This document shows positions 33,895 through 42,621 of a DNA stretch of 64,000 nt, piece after piece. Origin of the DNA: an uncultured Lachnospiraceae bacterium (GTDB lineage: Bacteria > Bacillota > Clostridia > Lachnospirales > Lachnospiraceae); the NCBI GenBank assembly GCA_900315735.1, contig ONAD01000013.1, positions 1-64,000 on the forward strand. Direction: 5' to 3'. Within the stretch, counting starts at the first letter, position 1. Every line of letters begins with the position of its first letter. Below the pieces are notes generated by a model. That model saw only the letters and a list, made by a program, of their open reading frames with translations, was not told where the DNA came from and did not search any database. Both the position numbers and the translations under genes were made by a program.

Positions 33895-35556
33895 ATGGAT
33901 TTAAATTATGAAATGTTCTGCTATCAGTGTGAACAGACAGCCGGTGGCAAAGGCTGTACAAAGCTTGGCGTATGCGGAAAGACACCGGAAATTGCCAACC
34001 TGCAGGATTTACTTATTTTTCAGATAAAGGGAATCAGCTGCTACGGAAAAGTGCTGGTGGAGCAGGGACAACATATGGACAAATCGATTGTAAGCTTTAT
34101 TGAAAATGTACTTTTTACAACACTTACCAATGTAAATTTTGATGCAGATGTACATGCGGCGCTGCTCCGGCAATCACAGCAAATCAAAGAAGAGCTTCAC
34201 AATTTGGTAGGTGAAATTTCGAATTCCACACTCCATGCCACCTATCATCTGCCAGATTCAAAAACGGATATGTTAAAGGATGCTCCTATGGCGGGCATTA
34301 TGTATGACAAATCCTTAGACCCGGACATCCGCTCCCTCCGTCAAACCATTCTCTACGGTTTAAAAGGTATCAGTGCCTATGGTCATCAGGCAAGAGAATT
34401 AGGTTACTTCAGTGATGAAGTGGATGACTTTTATATACTGGCATTAGAAGCCATTACCGATGACCGGCTGACTGTCGAAGACCTGATCCGTCTGACCATG
34501 CGTACCGGTGAAATGGCTATTGAAGTCATGAAAAAACTGGACGATGCCAATACCACTATTTATGGCAATCCTTCCCCGCATAAGGTAAATGTTACTATTA
34601 AAAAGGGGCCATTTATCATTGTCTCCGGCCACGACTTAAAGGATTTGGAAATGCTGTTGAAGCAGACGGAAGGCACCGGCATCAACATCTATACCCATGG
34701 TGAAATGCTACCCTGCCACGGTTATGATGGACTGAAAAAATATTCTCATCTTGTAGGTAACTTCGGTGGCGCCTGGCAGGATCAGCAGAAACAGTTTGAC
34801 AACATTCCAGGCTGTATTCTGATGACCACCAACTGCCTGATGCGCCCGAGAGATTCCTACAAAGACAGGATTTACAGCACAAATGTAGTAGGCTGGGATG
34901 GTGTGAAACATGTCGGTCGGAAAGAAAATGGAGACAAAGATTTCAGCGAAATCATAAAACAGGCAATTGAACTTGGCGGTTTCCAGGAAGACCAGCCGAC
35001 AAAAGAGATTCTGGTAGGTTTCGGACACCACGCTGCCTTAAGCTATGCCCCACAGCTTGTGGAAGCTGTTAAAAGCGGACAAATCCGCCATTTCTTCCTT
35101 ATCGGAGGCTGTGACGGTGCCCGTCCGGGACGAAATTACTACACTGACTTTGCCCAAATGGTTCCATCCGACTGTATGATTCTAACGCTTGCCTGCGGAA
35201 AATACCGTTTTAATAAACTGGATTTTGGTGAAGTAGCCGGACTGCCACGTCTTTTGGATGTGGGACAATGTAATGATGTCTACTCTGCCATCCGCATTGC
35301 TACTGCGCTTGCAGATGCTTTTGAAACGGACGTAAACGGACTTCCACTGTCACTGATTATATCCTGGTATGAACAGAAAGCGGTTGCTGACCTGCTTGCC
35401 CTTTTAAGCCTTGGCATTCATGATATTTATTTAGGTCCAACACTTCCTGCCTTCATCAGTCCAAATGTGCTGCAGTATCTTACCGATACCTTCCACATAA
35501 AGCCAATCAGCAATGCTTCCGATGATATCAAAACCTGCCTGAAACAAAGCCTATAA
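33895..35556 (+). CDS. hcp: Hybrid-cluster protein (hydroxylamine reductase)
   Basis: A 553-aa class I hybrid-cluster protein of the anaerobe type. The N-terminal cluster motif is CYQCEQTAGGKGCTKLGVC, spacing CX2CX8CX5C. Hybrid-cluster ligands lie in the later motifs HGEMLPCHGYDGL and GGCDGARPGRNYYTDFA. It reduces hydroxylamine to ammonia in vitro and is mostly thought to detoxify NO in vivo. I chose ATG 33895. ATG 33883 lacks a ribosome binding site and longer frames run into the repeat. Even at 33895 the site is weak (TGGGAA). No hcr partner follows; a terminator ends the gene. Confidence 0.95.
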   Translation: MDLNYEMFCYQCEQTAGGKGCTKLGVCGKTPEIANLQDLLIFQIKGISCYGKVLVEQGQHMDKSIVSFIENVLFTTLTNVNFDADVHAALLRQSQQIKEELHNLVGEISNSTLHATYHLPDSKTDMLKDAPMAGIMYDKSLDPDIRSLRQTILYGLKGISAYGHQARELGYFSDEVDDFYILALEAITDDRLTVEDLIRLTMRTGEMAIEVMKKLDDANTTIYGNPSPHKVNVTIKKGPFIIVSGHDLKDLEMLLKQTEGTGINIYTHGEMLPCHGYDGLKKYSHLVGNFGGAWQDQQKQFDNIPGCILMTTNCLMRPRDSYKDRIYSTNVVGWDGVKHVGRKENGDKDFSEIIKQAIELGGFQEDQPTKEILVGFGHHAALSYAPQLVEAVKSGQIRHFFLIGGCDGARPGRNYYTDFAQMVPSDCMILTLACGKYRFNKLDFGEVAGLPRLLDVGQCNDVYSAIRIATALADAFETDVNGLPLSLIISWYEQKAVADLLALLSLGIHDIYLGPTLPAFISPNVLQYLTDTFHIKPISNASDDIKTCLKQSL

Positions 35557-35561
35557 ATAAT

Positions 35562-35598
35562 AAACCTCCTTACCGATTTTCTGGTAAAGAGGTTTTTA
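35562..35598. terminator. Bidirectional terminator between hcp and the HD-GYP gene
   Basis: Stem AAACCTC-TTACC / GGTAA-GAGGTTT followed by TTTATTT. It separates the converging hcp and HD-GYP genes. Confidence 0.88.
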
Positions 35599-35610
35599 TT
35601 TATGCAAAAT

Positions 35611-36690
35611 CTATTTTCCTGTCTGATTTGCAATGCAGACACAATACCATTTATCATCTGTCTGACTGACATCATGATTGCAGTTGATAATCGGATGATT
35701 CAGGTCATTTGGTGGAATGTAACGCACCACACCGATTCTTCCATCGGACATCTGTACCTTTACATCCCGGTAATTTGCCACCATATTTTTCACAAATAAG
35801 TCTACCAGGCGTTCATCCAGTCCCGGGAATTCGCCCTTTTTAAATTTTTCCAACACATCAAAAGGAATCATGGATTCCTTATAGCTTCTCTGGGAAATCA
35901 TGGCATCATACACATCGGAAATGGCTGTAATCCTTGCCAGCAGAGAAATCTCATCTCCTGCAATCTGATCCGGATAACCTTTTCCATCCAGCCGCTCATG
36001 ATGATGTCTTGCCGCTAACCGGATATCTTCATCCACATTATCCCAAAGCAGCTCATATGAATAAACGGGATGAGCTTTTATGATCTCAAATTCTTCTTCC
36101 GTAAGTCTTCTCGGTGCATTCAAGATTTCTTCCGGTATCTTCGTCTTTCCGATATCGTGCACTAATCCGGCGCATACCAGCTTTTTAATCACCGGTTCCG
36201 GAAGCTTCAGCCACTGCCCGATAACACCATTGGTAAATGCTACATTCAGGGAATGGCGCTGCAAATTCTCATCCATCTCTCTCGGTGCATCAATGCACTG
36301 AAATATTTTAGGGAAATCCAATACCTTAATCTTGGTAAAAATATCCTTTGTAACAGTCTCCGTTGCTTCCATATTAATTTCGGAAGCATTTCTGGTTACA
36401 GAAAAGATACTGTCTACATCGTTTTTTAATGCTGTATAGCCGACTGCTTCTTCGTATACTCTCTGCAATGCTGCTCTTGGTGCTTTGCCACTGCTGAGAA
36501 TTTCCTGATAAGTTTCCTCACTGGTTGTAATATATCCGCCACGTTCAAACTTGGAAAGTTTATCTAATCGATCCTGTGTCAGGACTTCGCCCCGTTTCAA
36601 AAGCAGCACAGAACCTCTGTCATTATAAATATCTCCGGAAAGTTCCAAGCCTTCCCACAAAAAATCAATTGGAATTTTTCTAAGTCTCAT
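35611..36690 (-). CDS. HD-GYP domain cyclic-di-GMP phosphodiesterase
   Basis: A 359-aa cytoplasmic protein. The N-terminal 120 residues look like a non-catalytic module. The HD-GYP domain spans about 125-330: HDIGK with the metal pair His178-Asp179, and HHERLDGKGYP at 230-240, which contains the GYP signature. It should hydrolyse c-di-GMP. The gene follows a PilZ gene by 15 bp, so a c-di-GMP receptor and a degrading enzyme are made together. The start has GGCGGAG. The C-terminal 40 residues are a small beta-rich tail. Confidence 0.93.
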   Translation of the reverse strand: MRLRKIPIDFLWEGLELSGDIYNDRGSVLLLKRGEVLTQDRLDKLSKFERGGYITTSEETYQEILSSGKAPRAALQRVYEEAVGYTALKNDVDSIFSVTRNASEINMEATETVTKDIFTKIKVLDFPKIFQCIDAPREMDENLQRHSLNVAFTNGVIGQWLKLPEPVIKKLVCAGLVHDIGKTKIPEEILNAPRRLTEEEFEIIKAHPVYSYELLWDNVDEDIRLAARHHHERLDGKGYPDQIAGDEISLLARITAISDVYDAMISQRSYKESMIPFDVLEKFKKGEFPGLDERLVDLFVKNMVANYRDVKVQMSDGRIGVVRYIPPNDLNHPIINCNHDVSQTDDKWYCVCIANQTGK

Positions 36691-36705
36691 TCTGTCACTC
36701 CGCCC

Positions 36706-37284
36706 TTATATATTCCTGTCACGAATCATCATGCAGCCATACTCTTCTGTCTTTAGATTTGCATTCTGTATCCGGACAATCCGATATGTCTTCTGCAACA
36801 TTGTATCTCCAAGTTTCACGCAAATCCGCAGTTCCGTTCCAACTGTCCCGCTTCCTGCCATTGTCTGAATCAGAATTCCATTGCCACTGATATTACAGGT
36901 TTCCATTTCAATTGGCTTCTGCAATTCAATTAATGTTCCATCCACAATAACAGATTCTATATATCCCTTTTCTTTTAAGGGATAACGGGCATGCTTCCGC
37001 TTCTCACCATTCTTACTCCTGCCCAGTTCGATTTCTACTTCATTGGCAATTATAACCTTCCGAAGATTACCGGTAGCTTCTACCAGGCTCCCATTTGGTC
37101 CAAATATGATAACCGTCACTGCATGCTCCATCCGGTTGTCAAGGCTTCCTGCACTAACCTTTACTACTTTACGGATTGGATCATAAGATTTAATTCTTGT
37201 ATCTAATACCATCTTCCCGCCGGCAATTTCCTTTACAATAATCCGGCAGCCATTTAACTCCATCATTCCTGCCATAATTCGCAT
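36706..37284 (-). CDS. PilZ-domain cyclic-di-GMP receptor
   Basis: A 192-aa protein with an N-terminal YcgR-like beta domain (about 5-85) and a C-terminal PilZ domain. The c-di-GMP motifs are RKHAR (Arg96 and Arg100) and NISGNG (from Asn131). Such proteins bind c-di-GMP and act on flagella, pili or polysaccharide export. It leads a pair with an HD-GYP phosphodiesterase. The start has GGGAGAA. The target is unknown; no motility genes are in the window. Confidence 0.88.
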   Translation of the reverse strand: MRIMAGMMELNGCRIIVKEIAGGKMVLDTRIKSYDPIRKVVKVSAGSLDNRMEHAVTVIIFGPNGSLVEATGNLRKVIIANEVEIELGRSKNGEKRKHARYPLKEKGYIESVIVDGTLIELQKPIEMETCNISGNGILIQTMAGSGTVGTELRICVKLGDTMLQKTYRIVRIQNANLKTEEYGCMMIRDRNI

Positions 37285-37372
37285 TTCTCCCTGATACTGC
37301 TGCTCACCTATTATCCATATCTCATTTCTGTTTGATATATTTTATCACGCCTATCCCGGTTTGAAAATATTT

Positions 37373-37642
37373 TTACCAAAAATAATAGTATAAAACCAGT
37401 TGCACAATCAGTATACATGGCATTCCTATTACAAAGTACCAATGTTTTGTCTTATGACGGAACAGATACATACCTGCCCATGTCCCAATGCTTCCTCCCA
37501 GTATACTTACCAGAAATAATGTTTTTTCCGGAATACGCCATTTATGACAGATAGCTCTGCGTTTGTCTATTTCCATGACGGATAGCCCAACAATATTTGC
37601 AATTATTGCATATGCAATTGCTATTTTCTGAATTGTAGTCAT
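37373..37642 (-). CDS. Small membrane protein, DUF1294 family
   Basis: An 89-aa protein with about three hydrophobic segments. Between the first two is the DUF1294 pattern MEIDKRRAICHKWRIPEKTL, then LGGSIGTWAGMYLFRHKTKHWYF. The function of the family is unknown. The start at 37642 has AAGGAG. Repeat copy C was inserted 28 bp upstream of the start, so its original promoter may be disrupted or replaced. Confidence 0.85.
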   Translation of the reverse strand: MTTIQKIAIAYAIIANIVGLSVMEIDKRRAICHKWRIPEKTLFLVSILGGSIGTWAGMYLFRHKTKHWYFVIGMPCILIVQLVLYYYFW

Positions 37643-37660
37643 TCTTTTCTCCTTTTTCAA

Positions 37661-38200
37661 ATATTAATTTTCGGTGATTGCAAAAGGAAATAATCTTTGC
37701 TGGAAAATATTACGGAGATTTACAGCGGATTATCTTTATCCGTTATGAAATGCCAACAGTTCTTAGAATGCGTGTTTTTCTTGCATATAAACTGTCTTTC
37801 CGGTTGCTTTGACTGAATAGCTGCACTGTCCGTCGAGAACAGATGCCGCATAACGCCTGCAAGGGGCACAGGGAATTTCGGCATAATTATACTTTCATCT
37901 GGCAACCGGCACAAATTTACGTCCATGTTCAAATGTGCCTCGCTGGTACATCCCTGTACCAGCGTTGCCTGTTGCCAGACGAAATTCCCAGTGCCCCTAA
38001 CAGCCCTTATCAGGCATCTGTACTTCGACGAACCGTGTAGCTATTCTGACAAACATTGGAAAGACTGTTTTCATAACCAAAAGAAAAACACGCATTTTAG
38101 AACTGTGGTATTTCATAACGAAAGATAATCTGCTGCGAATCAACGTAATATTATTGTAACAAATCTCTTCTATCCTTTTGCAATCCCCGGATATTAATTT
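37661..38200. mobile_element. Complete fold-back MITE, copy C, with target-site duplication
   Basis: The element spans 37671-38190 (520 bp) and is flanked by a perfect 10-bp direct repeat ATATTAATTT (37661-37670 and 38191-38200). Its ends are inverted repeats of about 18 bp (TCGGTGATTGCAAAAGGA on the left). The arms of about 225 bp pair with each other over nearly all their length. The centre (about 37900-37970) holds two hairpins closed by GGCAAC/GTTGCC. No reading frame encodes a transposase, so it is non-autonomous. The target duplication shows that it moved as a unit. Confidence 0.92.
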
Positions 38201-38216
38201 TTAAACAACGCACAAT

Positions 38217-38250
38217 GTAAAAATCCCCTCTTCCAATACCAGAAGAGGGG
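38217..38250 (-). terminator. Terminator of secDF
   Basis: Stem CCCCTCTTC / GAAGAGGGG followed on the minus strand by ATTTTT. It lies 17 bp after the secDF stop. Confidence 0.9.
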
Positions 38251-38266
38251 AAATCATTTCTGTTAC

Positions 38267-40417
38267 TTATGCATTCTTCTTTGCAAAGCGTGTTTTGAAT
38301 ACAAACCACAGCTCTGTTGCAATACAGATAGAAGAATAAGTTCCGCTCACAATACCTACCATAAGAGGAAGTGAGAAATCTTTAATGGATGCAACTCCAA
38401 GGATATAAAGCAGGAATACCATTACAAAGGTTGTAATTGAAGTATTTAAGCTTCGTGAAATTGTCTGGGAAATGGAGCGGTCAGCTATTTCGGTTAAGCT
38501 TTCCTTATCCACATTTCTTACCAGATGCATATTCTCACGGATTCGGTCAAAGATAACGATGGTATCATTGATGGAATATCCAATGATGGTCAGCATTACT
38601 GCAATAAATGTGCTTCCTACAGACAGTCGCAGCAGCGAGTAACAGGTTAAAATAACCAGTACATCATGAATCAGTGCTAAGATAGCAGAGGTTGCAAAAC
38701 GAATGTCTTTAAACCGGAACCAGATATAAACCAGCATACAGATGGTTGCAATTACTACTGCCCAGACTGCATCTTTTGTCATTTCACCACTGATAGTGGA
38801 ACTGATATTAGTAGAGGAAACAGTTGAAGTATCTACACCAAGATTTTCTTCCAATGTAGTATTTAACTGCTCTCTTTCGTCCAAATCAAGGCTTCTGGTC
38901 TTAAATACAACCTGTGTACTTCCTTCTACCTTCTGAGCCTGTACACTGGAATCTCCAGTCACATCCTCAATCAGAGGAATTACTTCAGAATCTAATTCTG
39001 CAAGAGTATAATCTTTACCCATATCTACGGTTGTAGATGTACCACCGACAAATTCAAGGCTTAAGTTTAATGCACCCTTGCCGTTGGCTTTGTTTACGCC
39101 CATTCCCACAAATCCGGCAATGATAATTACTGCTGAAATAATAAAGAATACGTGGCGTTTTGCAATAAAATGCATTGGACGGCGGTCTTTCTGTCTTCCA
39201 TAGAATTTTGCATCACGGAAACCAATTACATACAGTCCATGTAATACCAGTCTTGTTACAACTAATGCGGTAAACATAGATAAAACGATACCGATTGCCA
39301 GTGTATAAGCAAATCCTTTTACGAAACCGCTTCCCTTAAATGCCAGCACTGCTGCAGCAATCAGGGTGGTGATATTTCCGTCTAAAATTGCAGATAATGC
39401 TTTCTGGAATCCGGTCTTAATCGCTGTTGAAACAGTCTTGCCGGATGCAATTTCTTCCCTGATACGGGCGAAGATAATAACATTTGCATCTACCGCCATA
39501 CCAATGGAAAGGATGATACCTGCGATACCCGGAAGGGTAAGTGTAATTTCAAAAAGATAAATAACTGCAACTACCATTGTAGTATAAATTCCAAGTGCTA
39601 TGGTTGCTGCCACACCGGAAATCCAGTAGTAAGCAATCATGAATACCGCAATCAGGGCAAGACCGATTGCTGCTGCCTTTAATGCAGTTGAAATTGCTTC
39701 TGTACCAAGCTGTGCTGCTACTATCTGGGACTGTAACTCAGATAACTCTAAGGAAAGAGAACCGATACGGATGTTAGAAGCTAAAGTCTCTGCTTCTTCA
39801 TAGGAACTCATTCCATCGATTACTGCGCTTCCGCCGGTAATTGCTTCTTTTACACGAGGAGTACTGATTGCTTCATCATCATAGACGATTGGGCAGACCT
39901 TTCCAACATTGGCAGTGGTTGCATCGGCAAATTTCTGTGCACCTTCATCGGTAAGTGTAAGCTGAACCACATACTGCTTGTTGCCAAGGTTATCCTGCTG
40001 TGTTGCAGCCTGTGCATCCTTTACATCGTTACCGGTCATGTAAACATTTCCGTCCGGATCCTTGAACTCTAAGGAACCCGGTTTTCCAAGTTCATCCAGA
40101 ATCTTGTTGGCATCCTTTACTCCAGGGATTTCAACGGTGATACGGTCATCACCCTCCTGATATACAGATGCTTCTGTACTGTAGCCTTCCACACGCTTCT
40201 GAAGCTTGTAAATAGTATCCTTCATCTGCTCGGAAGTCGGATTCTCAGATTCTACCTGATATGTGATGCTGACACCACCTGCCAGGTCTAATCCAAGCTT
40301 AATGTTCTTATCTTCACCTTTTCCGGTTGAAGATAAGATGATAGACGCATAATACGACAGTCCTGCTAAAACCAAGAGAACTGCAAGTAATATGGCTACG
40401 CCCTTACTTTTCTTCAT
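38267..40417 (-). CDS. secDF: Protein translocase subunit SecDF (fusion)
   Basis: A 716-aa fusion of SecD and SecF, RND-type membrane proteins that use the proton gradient to help Sec export. The SecD part has an N-terminal helix, the extracellular P1 domain (LGLDLAGGVSITYQV near 43) and six helices in all, with GIILSIGMAVDANVIIFARIREE. The SecF part begins near residue 415 and has SIGYSINDTIVIFDRIRENM. It follows scfB by 22 bp, an order (scfA-scfB-secDF) I recognise from other Clostridia, so the SCIFF peptide and secretion may be linked. Confidence 0.96.
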   Translation of the reverse strand: MKKSKGVAILLAVLLVLAGLSYYASIILSSTGKGEDKNIKLGLDLAGGVSITYQVESENPTSEQMKDTIYKLQKRVEGYSTEASVYQEGDDRITVEIPGVKDANKILDELGKPGSLEFKDPDGNVYMTGNDVKDAQAATQQDNLGNKQYVVQLTLTDEGAQKFADATTANVGKVCPIVYDDEAISTPRVKEAITGGSAVIDGMSSYEEAETLASNIRIGSLSLELSELQSQIVAAQLGTEAISTALKAAAIGLALIAVFMIAYYWISGVAATIALGIYTTMVVAVIYLFEITLTLPGIAGIILSIGMAVDANVIIFARIREEIASGKTVSTAIKTGFQKALSAILDGNITTLIAAAVLAFKGSGFVKGFAYTLAIGIVLSMFTALVVTRLVLHGLYVIGFRDAKFYGRQKDRRPMHFIAKRHVFFIISAVIIIAGFVGMGVNKANGKGALNLSLEFVGGTSTTVDMGKDYTLAELDSEVIPLIEDVTGDSSVQAQKVEGSTQVVFKTRSLDLDEREQLNTTLEENLGVDTSTVSSTNISSTISGEMTKDAVWAVVIATICMLVYIWFRFKDIRFATSAILALIHDVLVILTCYSLLRLSVGSTFIAVMLTIIGYSINDTIVIFDRIRENMHLVRNVDKESLTEIADRSISQTISRSLNTSITTFVMVFLLYILGVASIKDFSLPLMVGIVSGTYSSICIATELWFVFKTRFAKKNA

Positions 40418-40439
40418 TTTCTTCTTCCTTTCTCCTGAC

Positions 40440-41795
40440 TTAAATTTCCGCCTCTGCGGCTTTTATCATAATTGCACATTCCACACGTTTCTTCTGTAAT
40501 GCACAACCAATGTCATATGTATTATGAATATCACCATGGAAATTATAAGAGTTTGCTGCACATCCACCGCTGCAGTAAAATCTTGCAAAACACTCCCTGC
40601 ATTTTTCCTTGGAATAAACATTACAGCTCTTAAAGGAATCCCGGATATCGGTACGTTTTAAGCCTTCAAAAACATTTCCCATCAGGAAATCTTCATTTCC
40701 AACAAACTGATGACATGGATATAAGTCTCCCCAAGGTGTTACTGCCAGATACTCGGTTCCGGAACCACATCCGGAAAGTCTCTTGGCAACACAAGGGCCG
40801 CCCTCCAAATCAATCATAAAATGGAAGAAGTTGAATGCTTTTCCTTCTTTTTTCCGTTTTACCATCTCTTTTGCCAGTGCATCATATTCTGCAAAAAGCT
40901 GTGGCAGGTCTTCCTCACGGATGGCATAATCATCTGTCTCCTGTGCCACAACCGGCTCTACGGAAATCTGCTTAAATCCAAGGTCTGCCAGATGCAGTAC
41001 ATCCTTGGAAAAATCTAAATTATGATGGGTATAGGTTCCACGCACATAGTAGCGTTCCTGATTTCTGCTGTCTGCAAATTTCTGGAATTTCGGAACAATC
41101 ACATCATAACTTCCCTGACCACCACGGAACGGACGCATATAATCATTGACTTCTTTTCTTCCGTCAATACTTAATACAACATTGTCCATCTCTTTATTGG
41201 CAAACTCCATAATATCGTCATTTAAAAGAACGCCATTTGTGGTCAGTGTAAACCGGAAATTCTTATTATGTATTTTCTCCTGCTCTCTTCCATATGCCAC
41301 TAAATCTTTTACCACCTGGAAATTCAAGGTAGGTTCTCCACCGAAGAAGTCCACCTCTAAGTTCCGTCGGTTACCGGAATTGGCAATCAGGAAATCCAAT
41401 GCAGCTTTTCCTACTTCATAGGACATTAACGCACGTCTGCCGTGATATTCTCCCTCTTCTGCGAAACAGTATCTGCAGGCAAGGTTACAATCATGGGCAA
41501 TATGCAGACACAGCGCTTTTACTACTGTCGGACGCTTTGTTACATCACCGATATATTCTTCATAATCATCCGGGGTGAACAAATCTCCGTTCTTCTGCAA
41601 TTCCTCTATCTCTTCAATTGCTTCTTTTATCTCCGCCTCATCATAGGTCTTATTCAGTCTCTGTATGATTTCTTCACGGCTTGTCTCTTCCCACAATGCA
41701 ATGACATCATAGGTTAAATCATCCACAATATGGATGGCGCCGCTGTTTACATCCAGGACAATATTATAGCCGTTGTTTTTATACTGATGAACCAC
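40440..41795 (-). CDS. scfB: SCIFF-peptide radical SAM thioether maturase
   Basis: A 451-aa radical SAM/SPASM enzyme. An N-terminal peptide-binding region precedes the radical SAM cluster motif CNLACRYC (Cys103, 107, 110). The C-terminal SPASM region contributes many cysteines (GCGSGTEYLAV, DLYPCHQF, CRECFARFYCSGGCAAN, DIGCALQKKRVEC). The family forms a thioether cross-link in the ScfA peptide. The start is a GTG at 41795 after GAGGAAAT, which should give less protein than the ATG-started peptide gene. The gene follows scfA after a stable hairpin. Confidence 0.95.
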   Translation of the reverse strand: MVHQYKNNGYNIVLDVNSGAIHIVDDLTYDVIALWEETSREEIIQRLNKTYDEAEIKEAIEEIEELQKNGDLFTPDDYEEYIGDVTKRPTVVKALCLHIAHDCNLACRYCFAEEGEYHGRRALMSYEVGKAALDFLIANSGNRRNLEVDFFGGEPTLNFQVVKDLVAYGREQEKIHNKNFRFTLTTNGVLLNDDIMEFANKEMDNVVLSIDGRKEVNDYMRPFRGGQGSYDVIVPKFQKFADSRNQERYYVRGTYTHHNLDFSKDVLHLADLGFKQISVEPVVAQETDDYAIREEDLPQLFAEYDALAKEMVKRKKEGKAFNFFHFMIDLEGGPCVAKRLSGCGSGTEYLAVTPWGDLYPCHQFVGNEDFLMGNVFEGLKRTDIRDSFKSCNVYSKEKCRECFARFYCSGGCAANSYNFHGDIHNTYDIGCALQKKRVECAIMIKAAEAEI

Positions 41796-41827
41796 TACAA
41801 TATTTCCTCACTTTCTTACAACATTAT

Positions 41828-41857
41828 AACGACCGTCCGCGCAGGCGTACGGTCGTT
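41828..41857 (-). promoter_or_regulatory. Stable hairpin between scfA and scfB
   Basis: AACGACCGT pairs with ACGGTCGTT and an inner CGC pairs with GCG, loop GCAG. There is no T-run, so it is more likely an RNA-processing or stabilising hairpin, or a partial attenuator, than a full terminator. It would favour the peptide mRNA over that of the maturase. Confidence 0.6.
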
Positions 41858-41887
41858 TCGTTCGTTCTCAATCTGAACTTTTCGTAA

Positions 41888-42031
41888 TTATTTGCAATGC
41901 TCGCAAGTCTGGTTTCCTACAGTACAGGAAGTCTTGCATGCTGACTGACAAGATGTCTGGCACTCGCCGCATCCGCCCTTCTTTACTGTATTCTGTAATT
42001 TTCTTGTATTCAGGGTCTTAATGTGTTTCAT
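41888..42031 (-). CDS. scfA: Six-cysteine SCIFF ribosomal peptide precursor
   Basis: A 47-aa peptide whose first half MKHIKTLNTRKLQNTVKK is the conserved leader. The second half is cysteine-rich (GGCGECQTSC, SACKTSC, then QTCEHCK; seven Cys in all). It matches the SCIFF family (six cysteines in forty-five residues), among the most conserved RiPP precursors in Clostridia; its role is still unclear. The ATG at 42031 has AAGGAG. It is modified by ScfB downstream. Its own extended -10 promoter lies at 42067-42072. Confidence 0.95.
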   Translation of the reverse strand: MKHIKTLNTRKLQNTVKKGGCGECQTSCQSACKTSCTVGNQTCEHCK

Positions 42032-42066
42032 CTCGTTATCTCCTTTCGAAAAAAATACCTCTAGTA

Positions 42067-42072
42067 AGTATA
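42067..42072 (-). promoter_or_regulatory. Extended -10 promoter of scfA
   Basis: TGT-TATACT on the minus strand, about 36 bp before the scfA start. The -35 is weak, as is usual for extended -10 promoters. Confidence 0.5.
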
Positions 42073-42105
42073 ACACATAGTCTTTCATAAGAAAAGCACT
42101 TTTTT

Positions 42106-42486
42106 TCAACTGAGCATTCCGCCCACAGCCCCCGAAGCAGTGCATAAAATCAGTGTTGTAAGGATGTGCTGCATCCCGGAATCCAGTCCCTTTTTCAATA
42201 TCAGGGACACAATGAGCAGCACCGCAAAATATAAAAGTCCCATCACGGCTCCCCACAGATATTTCCGGCTCTTCTTAATCTTTCCAATGATGAAGCCGCC
42301 GACAAATCCCACCACAATATAGCTTATGATAATGCTGATATTTACCGCAGCTTCGCTTAATTCCATTTTATATAAGACTGCCGCCAGAATAAAAAGCAGT
42401 ATTCCCGTCAGAATATACATAACCAGCAACACTTTGCCCATTGTCGTAAAAAGATTTCCTTTTCCTGCCACCTTCTCTTTTCCCAT
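42106..42486 (-). CDS. TIGR04086-family membrane protein
   Basis: A 126-aa protein with four hydrophobic helices (about residues 15-37, 48-70, 74-96 and 104-124) and the glycine-rich segment IVVGFVGGFIIGKIKKS. This fits TIGR04086, a family that is often found near the SCIFF genes. Function unknown. I chose ATG 42486, which has GGAGG; a longer start at 42522 has no ribosome binding site. Confidence 0.78.
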   Translation of the reverse strand: MGKEKVAGKGNLFTTMGKVLLVMYILTGILLFILAAVLYKMELSEAAVNISIIISYIVVGFVGGFIIGKIKKSRKYLWGAVMGLLYFAVLLIVSLILKKGLDSGMQHILTTLILCTASGAVGGMLS

Positions 42487-42621
42487 ATATCCTCCATCCA
42501 TCTTCGTACTTTGTTCCTGCATCCGTAACTTATTTTTTATATCATGTTCCGGATACAGTTTCGCTTTGTACTATATATGAAAAAAAGATTTATATTATGT
42601 ATAAAAATGATTTCCTGCCAC

